A DNA stretch of 64,000 nucleotides. Origin: Amycolatopsis pithecellobii. GTDB lineage: Bacteria > Actinomycetota > Actinomycetes > Mycobacteriales > Pseudonocardiaceae. The stretch is from contig NZ_WMBA01000003.1 in the NCBI RefSeq assembly GCF_009707865.1, positions 162,597 to 226,596 on the forward strand. The letters are read 5' to 3'. Positions 7,880 through 15,444 of this stretch are shown piece by piece (positions within the stretch are counted from its first letter, which is position 1; each line of letters starts with the position of its first letter). Below the pieces are notes generated by a model. It had not been told where the DNA came from, searched no databases, and saw only the letters and a list, made by a program, of their open reading frames with translations. The position numbers and the translations under genes are program-made.

Positions 7880-9028
7880 ATGAAGAACCAGGCGTGCATC
7901 ATCGGGGTCGGGCAGACCGGCCTTTCGCGCAACAGTGGACGCAGCGTCCAGCGGCTGGCCGTCGAGGCGACCGCCGCCGCGCTGGCGGACGCGAACCTGC
8001 CGGCGAAGGCGATCGACGGCATCGTGCCGTCCCCCGTGGGGCCCACGGCCGAAGACATCATGGCCTCGTTCGGCATCGCCGACGCCCGCTTCACCGCCGT
8101 GCCGCACCTGGGCGGAGCCGGCTCCGTGGCGGCCCTGCGCCTGGCCGCGCTTGCCGTGGCCGGTGGACAGGCGGATGTCGTGCTCACCTTCGTGGCGCGG
8201 AACGGGAGATCCGGCGCCCGTGTCGACCAGCGTGTGGCCGTGGCGATGCCCGGTCAGCAGTTCAGGACGAACCTGGAATATCCGCACGGGATGAACACGC
8301 CGGCGCAGTGGTACTCGCTGCTGTGCCGCCGGCATATGCATGAGTTCGGCACGACGCGGGAGCAGCTCGGAGCCGTCGCGCTCACGATGCGCCGGCATGC
8401 CAACCTCAACCCGGCGGCACAGATGTACCGCAAGAAGCTGACCATGGAGGAGTACCTCGCCGCGCCGGTCATCGCGGACCCGTATCACCTGTTCGACTGC
8501 TGTCTGGAAACCGATGGTGCGGCGGCGGTTCTCGTGGCGTCTCCAGAGTACGCCGCCCGGGTGGGCGCCACGCCCGTCTTCATCGAGGGGGCCGCTGAAG
8601 GGCACCCCGACTCCGCCGACGACATCAGCAACCGGCAGGACTTCTTCAACACCGGACTGACCAAGGCGGCGCCGCGGGCTTTCGACATGGCCGGATGCGG
8701 ACCCGAGGACGTGGACTTCGCCATGGTCTACGACTGCTTCACCTTCGAGGTGATCCATCAGCTGGAGTGTGCGGGCTTCTGCAAGCTCGGCGAGGGCGGC
8801 GAGTTCGTGGCCGGCGGCGGTATCGCACTCGGCGGCCGGCTGCCGGTCAACCCGAGCGGCGGCTTGCTCTCCGAAGGACATCTCGGTGGTATGAACCACA
8901 TCGTCGAGGGCGTCCGGCAACTGCGCGGCAGGTGCGGTGACCGGCAGGTACCGGGCGCCACCCGCTGTGCCGTCACCGGCTGGGGCGATCTCGGCGACGG
9001 CGCACTCGCCATCCTCGGCACGGCGTGA
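7880..9028 (+). CDS. Thiolase-family protein (SCP2-type lipid-transfer/acetyl-CoA acetyltransferase-like)
   Basis: 382 residues. The N-terminal pattern IIGVGQTGLSR and the body LGGAGSVAALRLAALAV are those of SCP2-thiolase-like proteins. The conserved C-terminal NPSGGLLSEGHLGGMN matches the C-terminal catalytic region of that group. The GHP-type active site is changed: the nucleophilic Cys loop reads GGAGS, as in many DUF35-associated thiolase-like proteins that act as aldolases or C-C lyases. GTG 7874 is an alternative start. The next gene encodes the DUF35 partner, as in steroid side-chain thiolase/aldolase pairs, so a retro-aldol or thiolytic step on an acyl-CoA is likely. Confidence 0.85.
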   Translation: MKNQACIIGVGQTGLSRNSGRSVQRLAVEATAAALADANLPAKAIDGIVPSPVGPTAEDIMASFGIADARFTAVPHLGGAGSVAALRLAALAVAGGQADVVLTFVARNGRSGARVDQRVAVAMPGQQFRTNLEYPHGMNTPAQWYSLLCRRHMHEFGTTREQLGAVALTMRRHANLNPAAQMYRKKLTMEEYLAAPVIADPYHLFDCCLETDGAAAVLVASPEYAARVGATPVFIEGAAEGHPDSADDISNRQDFFNTGLTKAAPRAFDMAGCGPEDVDFAMVYDCFTFEVIHQLECAGFCKLGEGGEFVAGGGIALGGRLPVNPSGGLLSEGHLGGMNHIVEGVRQLRGRCGDRQVPGATRCAVTGWGDLGDGALAILGTA

Positions 9029-9063
9029 CCACCCTCTGTCCAGTCAAGAGATCAGGTGCCTCG

Positions 9064-9465
9064 ATGATCAACCCTCCCGACCGTCACGATCCTGAGCTGG
9101 AGCCGTTCTGGGACGGCACGGACCAGGACGAGCTGCGCGTCCAGCACTGCGCGGCGTGCGGCACCTTCCGGTGGCCGCCTCGCCCGGCCTGTGCCCACTG
9201 CGGCTCGCTGGACACCGAGTGGGTTCAGGCGCCCGGCCGCGGCGAACTTTTCAGCTGGACCGTCGTGGCGCGCTCGACGCTGCCGGACTTCGTGGATCAG
9301 GTCCCTTATGCGGTCGGAGTCGTCGCGTTGGACGGCCTGCCCGTGCGCATGATCGGCAAGATCGAAACGGACGACCCCTGGGGACTGCGGGTGGGAATGC
9401 CGGTCACCGCGGTGTTCCGGAACCACGCCTCCGGCGTCCGGCTCGCGGTGTGGGAGCTCAGGTGA
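9064..9465 (+). CDS. DUF35 OB-fold protein with rubredoxin-like zinc ribbon
   Basis: 133 residues. The N-terminal zinc ribbon is visible as HCAACG followed by CAHCG (two CxxC pairs). The OB-fold part contains GRGELFSWTVV and PYAVGVVALD, diagnostic of DUF35/acyl-CoA-associated proteins. These form complexes with SCP2-type thiolases, and the gene directly follows one. ATG 9064 gives the usual length; a GTG at 9025 overlapping the thiolase stop as GTGA would add 13 residues. It probably completes the CoA-substrate site of the partner. Confidence 0.85.
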   Translation: MINPPDRHDPELEPFWDGTDQDELRVQHCAACGTFRWPPRPACAHCGSLDTEWVQAPGRGELFSWTVVARSTLPDFVDQVPYAVGVVALDGLPVRMIGKIETDDPWGLRVGMPVTAVFRNHASGVRLAVWELR

Positions 9466-10391
9466 CACGGGAATCGGTGGATCCGCAGGTCGAGGGGCTG
9501 CTGGGCAGCCTGAGCAACTGGGGGCGGTGGGGGACGGAGGATCAGCTGGGCACGCTGAACCACATCACGGCCGAGTCCCGGCTCGCCGCCGTGAAGGCTG
9601 TGCGGACCGGGGAAACCGTCTCATGCAGCCGTGACATCTCACCCCGGCAGAGCAAGGAGAACCCCAGTCCGCTGCTGCACCACATGATCGCGAGCGGGGA
9701 GGGCGCGCCGGAGGAGGGTCTCGGCATCGCGGCCGACTGGCTGGGACTGGCGTTTCACGGCTACTCGGTCACGCACCTGGACAGTCTTTCCCACCTGTTC
9801 TGGAACAAGCAGAGTTACAACGGCCGCCCGGCCAGTGACGTCTCGACCGTATCGGGCGCGGCGACCGGGTCGGTCGAGGTGGCGCGGAACGGCATCGTCA
9901 CCAGGGGAGTCCTGCTCGACCTCGCCGGCGCGCGAGGGCAGGAATGGCTCGAACCGGGGGAGGCGTTGACACCGGCCGATCTGGAGCGCGCTGAACGGGA
10001 GCAGGGCGTGAGTGTCGGTCGCGGGGACGTACTGCTCGTCCGGACGGGCCGTGATGCACGCCGTGCCGTGAAGGGCCCCATCCACCCCGACCACGAGGGC
10101 GCGGCGGGGTTGCACTTCTCCTGCCTCCCCTATCTTCACGAGCGGCAGATCGCGGTCCTGGGCTCGGATGCGGTCAACGACGTCGTCCCGTCCGGCGTCA
10201 GCGGGTTCGAGATGCCCGTCCACACGGTCGCCCTGGTGGCGATGGGTCTGTGGCTGCTCGACAACGCCTACCTGGACGAGCTGGGCCGGCGCTGCCGCGA
10301 CCGGGGGGCCTGGGACTTTCTGGCGGTGCTGGCGCCATTGCTGCTGAAGCGCTCGACCGGCTCGCCGATCAACCCGCTCGCAGTCCTTTGA
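9462..10391 (+). CDS. Cyclase-family metal-dependent hydrolase (kynurenine formamidase-like)
   Basis: 309 residues. The metal-binding motif of the cyclase family is present as HGYSVTHLDSLSH (family HxxTHxDxxxH). VLLVRTGRD and GSDAVND are further conserved pieces. Family members hydrolyse formamides, cyclic amides or lactones with Zn or Mn. GTG 9462 overlaps the DUF35 stop, so it is the third gene of the thiolase operon. A ring-opening or lactone-hydrolysis step fits the catabolic setting; the substrate is unknown. Confidence 0.85.
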   Translation: MTRESVDPQVEGLLGSLSNWGRWGTEDQLGTLNHITAESRLAAVKAVRTGETVSCSRDISPRQSKENPSPLLHHMIASGEGAPEEGLGIAADWLGLAFHGYSVTHLDSLSHLFWNKQSYNGRPASDVSTVSGAATGSVEVARNGIVTRGVLLDLAGARGQEWLEPGEALTPADLERAEREQGVSVGRGDVLLVRTGRDARRAVKGPIHPDHEGAAGLHFSCLPYLHERQIAVLGSDAVNDVVPSGVSGFEMPVHTVALVAMGLWLLDNAYLDELGRRCRDRGAWDFLAVLAPLLLKRSTGSPINPLAVL

Positions 10392-10397
10392 GGCCGT

Positions 10398-10434
10398 GGT
10401 CCTGACCTCGATGCCGGGCATCGGGGTCAGGACC
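10398..10434. terminator. Bidirectional hairpin between convergent genes
   Basis: GGTCCTGACC at 10398-10407 pairs with GGTCAGGACC at 10425-10434. Inside it, CGATGCC pairs with GGCATCG, giving about 17 paired bases with one mismatch. It lies between the convergent cyclase and MFS genes and can end both transcripts. There is no U-run, as is common in high-GC bacteria. Confidence 0.7.
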
Positions 10435-10496
10435 CCAGCTCGCATCCTGCTCGAGATCGGCGACGCTGCGCACTTCGCCGACGACGAGACACCCGG

Positions 10497-11843
10497 CTAA
10501 ACCCCGGCTCTACCGGTGACGCGCGGGCCGAATGCGATGACGACGAGCGCGAGGGCCGGCGCCAGGGCGAAAGCGAGGAAGATCGCGGGCGTGCCGAGTC
10601 CGGCCGCGAGCAGCAGGCCGCCATAGATGGGGCCGGCGATTCCGCCCAGGCGGCCGACGGTGAGGGCGAGACCGAGTCCGCTGCCCCGGTTGTGCGTGGG
10701 GTAATACACCGCCATGTAGGAGTTCAGCAGGCTCTGCGTCCCCACGCCGCCGGCGCCCATCACCAGGACGAGCGGATACACCAGGATCGCCGGTGGCTCA
10801 AGCGCCAGCACGACAAGGGAGGCCGCCGCGGCGAGGAAGCTGGTGAGCACGACCGGCTTGGGGCCGATCCGGTCCGCGATCGTGGCGCCGGACAAGGAAC
10901 CGGCCATGGTGCCGATATTGAGGATGACCACGAAAATGAGTGCGGACGTGATCCCGTACCCGGATTTGATCATCAGCTGCGGCAGCCAGACGTTCGCCCC
11001 GAATCCCATCAGCAGGCACAACGCGGTCGCGAGCCAGAACACGATGGTCGCCCGCACATGCTTGCGGCTGAACAGCGACCGCACCGCTCCGGTCGCGGAT
11101 CGGTCCGCCGCCGACGTCAGCGCCGGGCCCGTCTCCAGCAGGACAGGCAACCGGTGACGGCGAATGCAGTTCTGGGCTTCCGCCGCCCGTCCCCTGGCGA
11201 GCAGATACGAGATCGACTCCGGCAGGCGTGCGTAGGCCAACGGGAACAGCAGCACCACGGGCAGCGCACCGACCCAGAAGGCCGCGCGGAAACCGTAAGC
11301 GGGCACCAGCCAAATACCGAGCAGTGCGGCGATGACTCCGCCGATACCGAGGCCGACCTGGGCCAGGCTCGAGTTGAAGTTCCGGCGCCGAAGTGGCGAG
11401 AACTCGACAATCAAGGAGAGCGCGGTCGGGGTGAAGCCTCCGCTACCGAGTCCGACGAGGACACGGGCGACGAGGAGCATTTCGGGGTTCACCGAGACCG
11501 CACTGAGCACCATGCCGCCGGAAAAGCACAATACGGTGGCGAGGTACATGCGCCGGCGGCCGATGAGGTCGGTGAGTGTGCCGGCGGTGAACGCCCCCAG
11601 CCCCATGCCGAAAACCGCCGCCGACCCGATGAGGCCGACATATTCCGGAGTGAGGGACCAGCCCGATTTCAGCAGCGAAGGCACGGTCACGCCGAGGACG
11701 AGAATGTCGTAGCCCTCGAAAATCAGGGTGACCGCGGCGAGGATCAGCAACGCGACAGGGGTCCGCAGAACGGTGACGGTCGTGGCGGTTCTTGTGGTCG
11801 CGGAAGGTTTCGGTTGTGATGCGGGGGTGGGTATGGCGTTCAC
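10497..11843 (-). CDS. MFS transporter, aromatic acid:H+ symporter-like
   Basis: 448 residues with twelve probable membrane helices. LIFEGYDILVLGVTVPSLL in helix 1 resembles the DGYD signature of aromatic acid:H+ symporters (PcaK/BenK type). The loop DLIGRRRMY is the MFS motif after helix 2, and GLGSGGFTPTALSLIVE lies in helix 4. GTG 11843 follows AAGGAGG. It is the last gene of the minus-strand operon that begins with the CaiB fusion, 30 bases after the amidohydrolase, and probably imports the operon's aromatic substrate. Confidence 0.85.
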   Translation of the reverse strand: MNAIPTPASQPKPSATTRTATTVTVLRTPVALLILAAVTLIFEGYDILVLGVTVPSLLKSGWSLTPEYVGLIGSAAVFGMGLGAFTAGTLTDLIGRRRMYLATVLCFSGGMVLSAVSVNPEMLLVARVLVGLGSGGFTPTALSLIVEFSPLRRRNFNSSLAQVGLGIGGVIAALLGIWLVPAYGFRAAFWVGALPVVLLFPLAYARLPESISYLLARGRAAEAQNCIRRHRLPVLLETGPALTSAADRSATGAVRSLFSRKHVRATIVFWLATALCLLMGFGANVWLPQLMIKSGYGITSALIFVVILNIGTMAGSLSGATIADRIGPKPVVLTSFLAAAASLVVLALEPPAILVYPLVLVMGAGGVGTQSLLNSYMAVYYPTHNRGSGLGLALTVGRLGGIAGPIYGGLLLAAGLGTPAIFLAFALAPALALVVIAFGPRVTGRAGV

Positions 11844-11873
11844 GAGACCTCCTTGTACAGGTGAACGACAGGT

Positions 11874-12803
11874 TCAGAGCAGTGCCTTCGCGTTCCGGCG
11901 AAAGAGATCCAGCCATCCCTCGCCGGAGTCCAGTTCGCGCATCACCTTCCTCACGCTGGGCTGCCGGGCGAAGCAGTAGTCGGTGCCGAGCAGGAGCCGG
12001 CCGGTTCCGACGACCGAGGTCAGTGTGGGTAGCGCGGTCGGCAGGGGCAGCACCGCGCAGTCGAACCAGAGCCGGCCGAGCTGGATGCGGGCGGACTCCT
12101 CGGCCTTCCCGTCGCCATAGCCTTGCGCGGAGCCGCGGAAGCGTTCCACCCGTTCGGTCACGAGCGGGAGGACGCCGCCGCTGTGGGTGGCGATGAACCG
12201 GATATCGGGATAACGCAGAATCACTCCGGCGAAAATCAGATCGACAAAAGTGCGGGCGCTGTCGAACAAGTACTCGATCATCGGCTCCGGGCGGCCGAGC
12301 GAGACCAGGTCGCTGTTCGGCGGCGAGGTGGGGTGCACGAAAAATGTCGCACGGCGGCGGTTGAGCGCCTGCCAGAGCGGCTCGTACCGGGGATCGCCGA
12401 GGTAAACGCCGCCCGCGTTCGACATCACCGAGTATCCGGTGACGCCATCGCGGTCGTGGACACGTTCGATCTCGGCAAGCGCACCGTCGACGTCGGGCAG
12501 TGGCAGGGAGGCGAAGAGCCCGAACCGGCCGGGGTGCCGGCGGGCCGTGCTGATACCGACATCGTTGACGAGGCGAGCGATATCCCGGGCCGGCTCGTCG
12601 TGGCCGAAGTGGATACCGGGCGACGACACGGACAGGATCGACCGGTCGATCCCGACCTCGTCCATCAACGCGAGGTGCTCCTCCGCGGACCAGGCCGGCC
12701 ACGCGGGCATGTTGTCGGGCACCCGATGACCACCCTGCTTGGCAGCGGCGATGTACTCGTCAGTGACGAAGTGGGCGTGCACGTCGACGAGCGCGTCGGA
12801 CAT
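11874..12803 (-). CDS. Amidohydrolase family 2 protein, 6-methylsalicylate/ACMS decarboxylase-like
   Basis: 309 residues. VDVHAHF gives the first HxH metal site. SVSSPGIHFG and PGRFGLFASLPLPDVDGAL are typical of the 6-methylsalicylate decarboxylase and ACMSD branch. FVHPTSPP and THSGGVLP supply further His ligands, and LLGTDYCF the Asp. It probably decarboxylates a hydroxybenzoate or a ring-cleavage product. ATG 12803 begins MSDALVDVHAHF and is 5 bases after the ligase stop. It is the second decarboxylase-like amidohydrolase in the island, with clearly different sequence from the one at 5191. Confidence 0.85.
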   Translation of the reverse strand: MSDALVDVHAHFVTDEYIAAAKQGGHRVPDNMPAWPAWSAEEHLALMDEVGIDRSILSVSSPGIHFGHDEPARDIARLVNDVGISTARRHPGRFGLFASLPLPDVDGALAEIERVHDRDGVTGYSVMSNAGGVYLGDPRYEPLWQALNRRRATFFVHPTSPPNSDLVSLGRPEPMIEYLFDSARTFVDLIFAGVILRYPDIRFIATHSGGVLPLVTERVERFRGSAQGYGDGKAEESARIQLGRLWFDCAVLPLPTALPTLTSVVGTGRLLLGTDYCFARQPSVRKVMRELDSGEGWLDLFRRNAKALL

Positions 12804-12808
12804 CGTGG

Positions 12809-14401
12809 CTACGCCTCGCTGTGGGCGTGCCCCGACGAGGCCAGTCGCTCTCGCAGGCTGGGCTTGGAGATCTTGGTACTCCCTGTCAGCGGCCACCTCT
12901 CGACCGGGATGAACTCCTTGGGACGCTTGAAGGCCGCGAGTCCGGAGCGGCAGAACTCCTTCAATTCCTCTTGGGTGAGGGTCATTCCGGGCGCGAACTC
13001 GATGAAGGCGACGACCTTCTCACCCCATTTCGCGTCGGCCACCCCGATGATCTGAGCCTCGACGATGCTCGGGTGCTCTTTGAGGAAGATCTCCACTTCG
13101 AGCGCCGACACGTTCTCGCCGCCGGACTTCACGACATCCTTGATGCGGCCGTGGAACCGGAGGTAGCCGTCTGGGGAGAGGCTCCCCAGGTCGCCGGTGC
13201 GAAGCCAGCCGTCGTCGGTGAACGGTTGCTCGTCGTCGGGCATGCCGAGATAGCCGATCATGCGATTCCAGCTCAGTATCTGGATCTCGCCCATCGCGCC
13301 GGCCGGGAGGACGTGCCCGTGGTCGTCCACGATGCGCACTTCGATACCGGCGTGCGGGCGGCCGATGTACTGGAACCGCGTCTCCTGAGGATCCCGCAGG
13401 TCCCCCAGTGCGACCGTGGGGGAGCATTCCGTCAAGCCGTATACGTTGGTGATCTCCGCCCCGAGCACGTCGTGCAGTTGCCGGCAGAAGCCCGGTGTCT
13501 CCGCGGTGGCCACCAGCCGTATCCGCGATTCGCCCCCGGTTCGTTCCCAGCTGCGCACGAAGTCCCAGAGGACCGTCCCCACCCCGATGAGCACCGTCAG
13601 CCCCGTGCTCTGCGCGATCCGGGCCGCCCGGTCACCCGACCAGCGGGACATGATCGCGACCGAGGCGCCGCCGAGGAAGGCGGACAACAGCGTGAAGACC
13701 GCCCCCGAGTTGTGGTAAAAGGGCGACGCCCCAAGGAAAACGTCGTCGATCCCGACCATCCAGCGGCCCGCGTTGGCGGCGCCGGTGGCGATCAGCGCGT
13801 CCTGCCGGAGCCGGGCGCCCTTGGGAGATGCGGTACTCCCCGAGGTGAACTGGATCATGCCGACGTCGGTGGAAAAGTCCCTGCCCGCCGCGCTCGGACC
13901 GGCTTCGTCAGCCGCTTCCAGCACCGGGAACGGCGCCCCTGGTGTGTCACGGAGCCAGCGGCAGGTGATGCCGGTGGTCAGCGGACCGGCGAGGCGTTCG
14001 GTGGCGAATCTGGTGACCGCATCCGAGTCCGGGTGCGGTTCGTCGACCAGCAGAAGACGCGGTTGCGTCTTCTCCAGCTGGAACGCGATCTCCCGCCAGG
14101 TGAGCTTGGTATTGAGCGGTACCACCGACGCTCCGAGCACACTCGCGCCGAACCAGGCATAGACCCAGGCGATGGAGTTCTCGGCGAGGATCGCCACCCG
14201 GTCCCCGGCGGATACGCCCGCGGCGGACAGCCGTCCTGCCATGAGCCGGGACTGGGTGTTCAGATCCTCGAATGTGACGACGCCGGCTTCTTGTTCCCAC
14301 CCTCCCTCTTCGGGATGGAGCGCGGGACGTTTGCCGTAGCGCCTGGCCAGTGTGTCGAGCATGCAGGAGAAGTCATGACCGAGCCAGTCCTGGTCCCTCA
14401 T
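12809..14401 (-). CDS. AMP-dependent acyl-CoA synthetase/ligase
   Basis: 530 residues of the ANL superfamily. The P-loop is TSGSTASPKGA, the adenine loop is YGLTECSP, the ribose-binding TGD is WLRTGDLG, the hinge is KDVVKSGGEN, and the catalytic lysine lies in GSTKISKPSLRE. It activates a carboxylic acid to acyl-CoA via an acyl-AMP. ATG 14401 follows AGGGA; an upstream in-frame start at 14449 is less likely. It lies in the five-gene operon between an LLM oxidoreductase and a decarboxylase-like gene. The acid substrate cannot be read from the sequence. Confidence 0.9.
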   Translation of the reverse strand: MRDQDWLGHDFSCMLDTLARRYGKRPALHPEEGGWEQEAGVVTFEDLNTQSRLMAGRLSAAGVSAGDRVAILAENSIAWVYAWFGASVLGASVVPLNTKLTWREIAFQLEKTQPRLLLVDEPHPDSDAVTRFATERLAGPLTTGITCRWLRDTPGAPFPVLEAADEAGPSAAGRDFSTDVGMIQFTSGSTASPKGARLRQDALIATGAANAGRWMVGIDDVFLGASPFYHNSGAVFTLLSAFLGGASVAIMSRWSGDRAARIAQSTGLTVLIGVGTVLWDFVRSWERTGGESRIRLVATAETPGFCRQLHDVLGAEITNVYGLTECSPTVALGDLRDPQETRFQYIGRPHAGIEVRIVDDHGHVLPAGAMGEIQILSWNRMIGYLGMPDDEQPFTDDGWLRTGDLGSLSPDGYLRFHGRIKDVVKSGGENVSALEVEIFLKEHPSIVEAQIIGVADAKWGEKVVAFIEFAPGMTLTQEELKEFCRSGLAAFKRPKEFIPVERWPLTGSTKISKPSLRERLASSGHAHSEA

Positions 14402-14432
14402 CGTCCCTGCCTTTCCCGCGAGGTTGCGTACG

Positions 14433-15410
14433 TCAATTCGCCCGGACACCGGACTTCACCACCGCTTCCGTGAGCAGTTCCAGCTGTCGCATGAGGATTC
14501 TTTCGCTGGGATTGGGCAGGTCGATGGTGACGTGCTGGACGCCGAGGTCCGCGTATTCGTTCAGCAGTTCCGCCGCGTTCTCCACCGACAGGAATTTCCG
14601 GAGACTCTTCCCCGTATAAGGCGCCTTCGGATCGGAGATCCCCCAGATCAGCGATACCGCGATCCCCGGGCACGGAACGCCCTGCTCAGCCGCCTGCTCC
14701 TCCAGGTAGCGCCGGCCGGTCCGCACCTGCTCGGGCTCCAGCCTCGCCGGCAGCCAGACGTCGCCGAGCTCCACGGCACGCCGCACCGCCCGCCGGCTGT
14801 TGCCCCCGACCAGCACGGGGGGACTCGGCTGCTGCGGGCTTTTGATGAGCGGTCTGATGGTGGGCAGCTGGGTGAACCGGCCGGCGAAATCGAACTCCTC
14901 ACCCCGGAGCATCTGGCGGATCACCCGGATGTACTCGTCGGTGCGGAGTCCCCGCTGGGCGGGAGAAACACCGATGGCGTTGAACTCCGCCTCGACGTGA
15001 CCGACCCCGATACCGAAGAGCATCCGGCCTTTCGAAAGGACGTCGAGGGTGCCCAGCATCTTGGCCTGGACAACGGGATCCCGGTAGGGCAGCACGATGA
15101 CGGAGCTCCCGAGCTCGATCTTCGTCGTGCTACCGGCGAGAAAGCCCCAGAGCATATACGGGTCCAGCCACCAATTCTCCTCCCCGTAATATTCGACGGC
15201 CGTGAATTCCTTGTTGCCGTATTCCTCGATGTCCAGCCATTGCCGTACCGGCTCGACGCGGGTGTCCTCGAGTCCGCCCACCGGCGCGACGAGGTGGTCT
15301 TGCACCCACAGCGAGTCGAACGCCAGGTTCTCCGCGGTCGTCGCGAGGCGCAGGACCTCATCTCCGCGGACCCAGGACCGATAGCACGGTATCCAGGTAC
15401 CGACCTTCAC
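14433..15410 (-). CDS. LLM-class flavin-dependent oxidoreductase (bacterial luciferase-like, probably F420)
   Basis: 325 residues. The fold signature of luciferase-like monooxygenases is clear: VKVGTWIP, DSLWVQDHL, KIELGSSVIVLPYRDPVVQAK, GRMLFGIGVGHVEAEF and PVLVGGNSRRAVRRA. Actinobacterial members of this subgroup mostly use F420, and others use FMN. GTG 15410 follows AGGAGGC. It is 34 bases after the CaiB fusion and 31 bases before the ligase, so it is in the same operon. Oxygenation or hydride transfer on the pathway intermediate is likely. Confidence 0.88.
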   Translation of the reverse strand: MKVGTWIPCYRSWVRGDEVLRLATTAENLAFDSLWVQDHLVAPVGGLEDTRVEPVRQWLDIEEYGNKEFTAVEYYGEENWWLDPYMLWGFLAGSTTKIELGSSVIVLPYRDPVVQAKMLGTLDVLSKGRMLFGIGVGHVEAEFNAIGVSPAQRGLRTDEYIRVIRQMLRGEEFDFAGRFTQLPTIRPLIKSPQQPSPPVLVGGNSRRAVRRAVELGDVWLPARLEPEQVRTGRRYLEEQAAEQGVPCPGIAVSLIWGISDPKAPYTGKSLRKFLSVENAAELLNEYADLGVQHVTIDLPNPSERILMRQLELLTEAVVKSGVRAN

Positions 15411-15444
15411 AGCGCCTCCTGATTTCTCCAGAAAAAATTGCGGC

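Noticed and set aside
10692..11819. 375-codon plus-strand frame
   Set aside because: It is antisense to the AAHS-type MFS gene, with a low-complexity charged composition.
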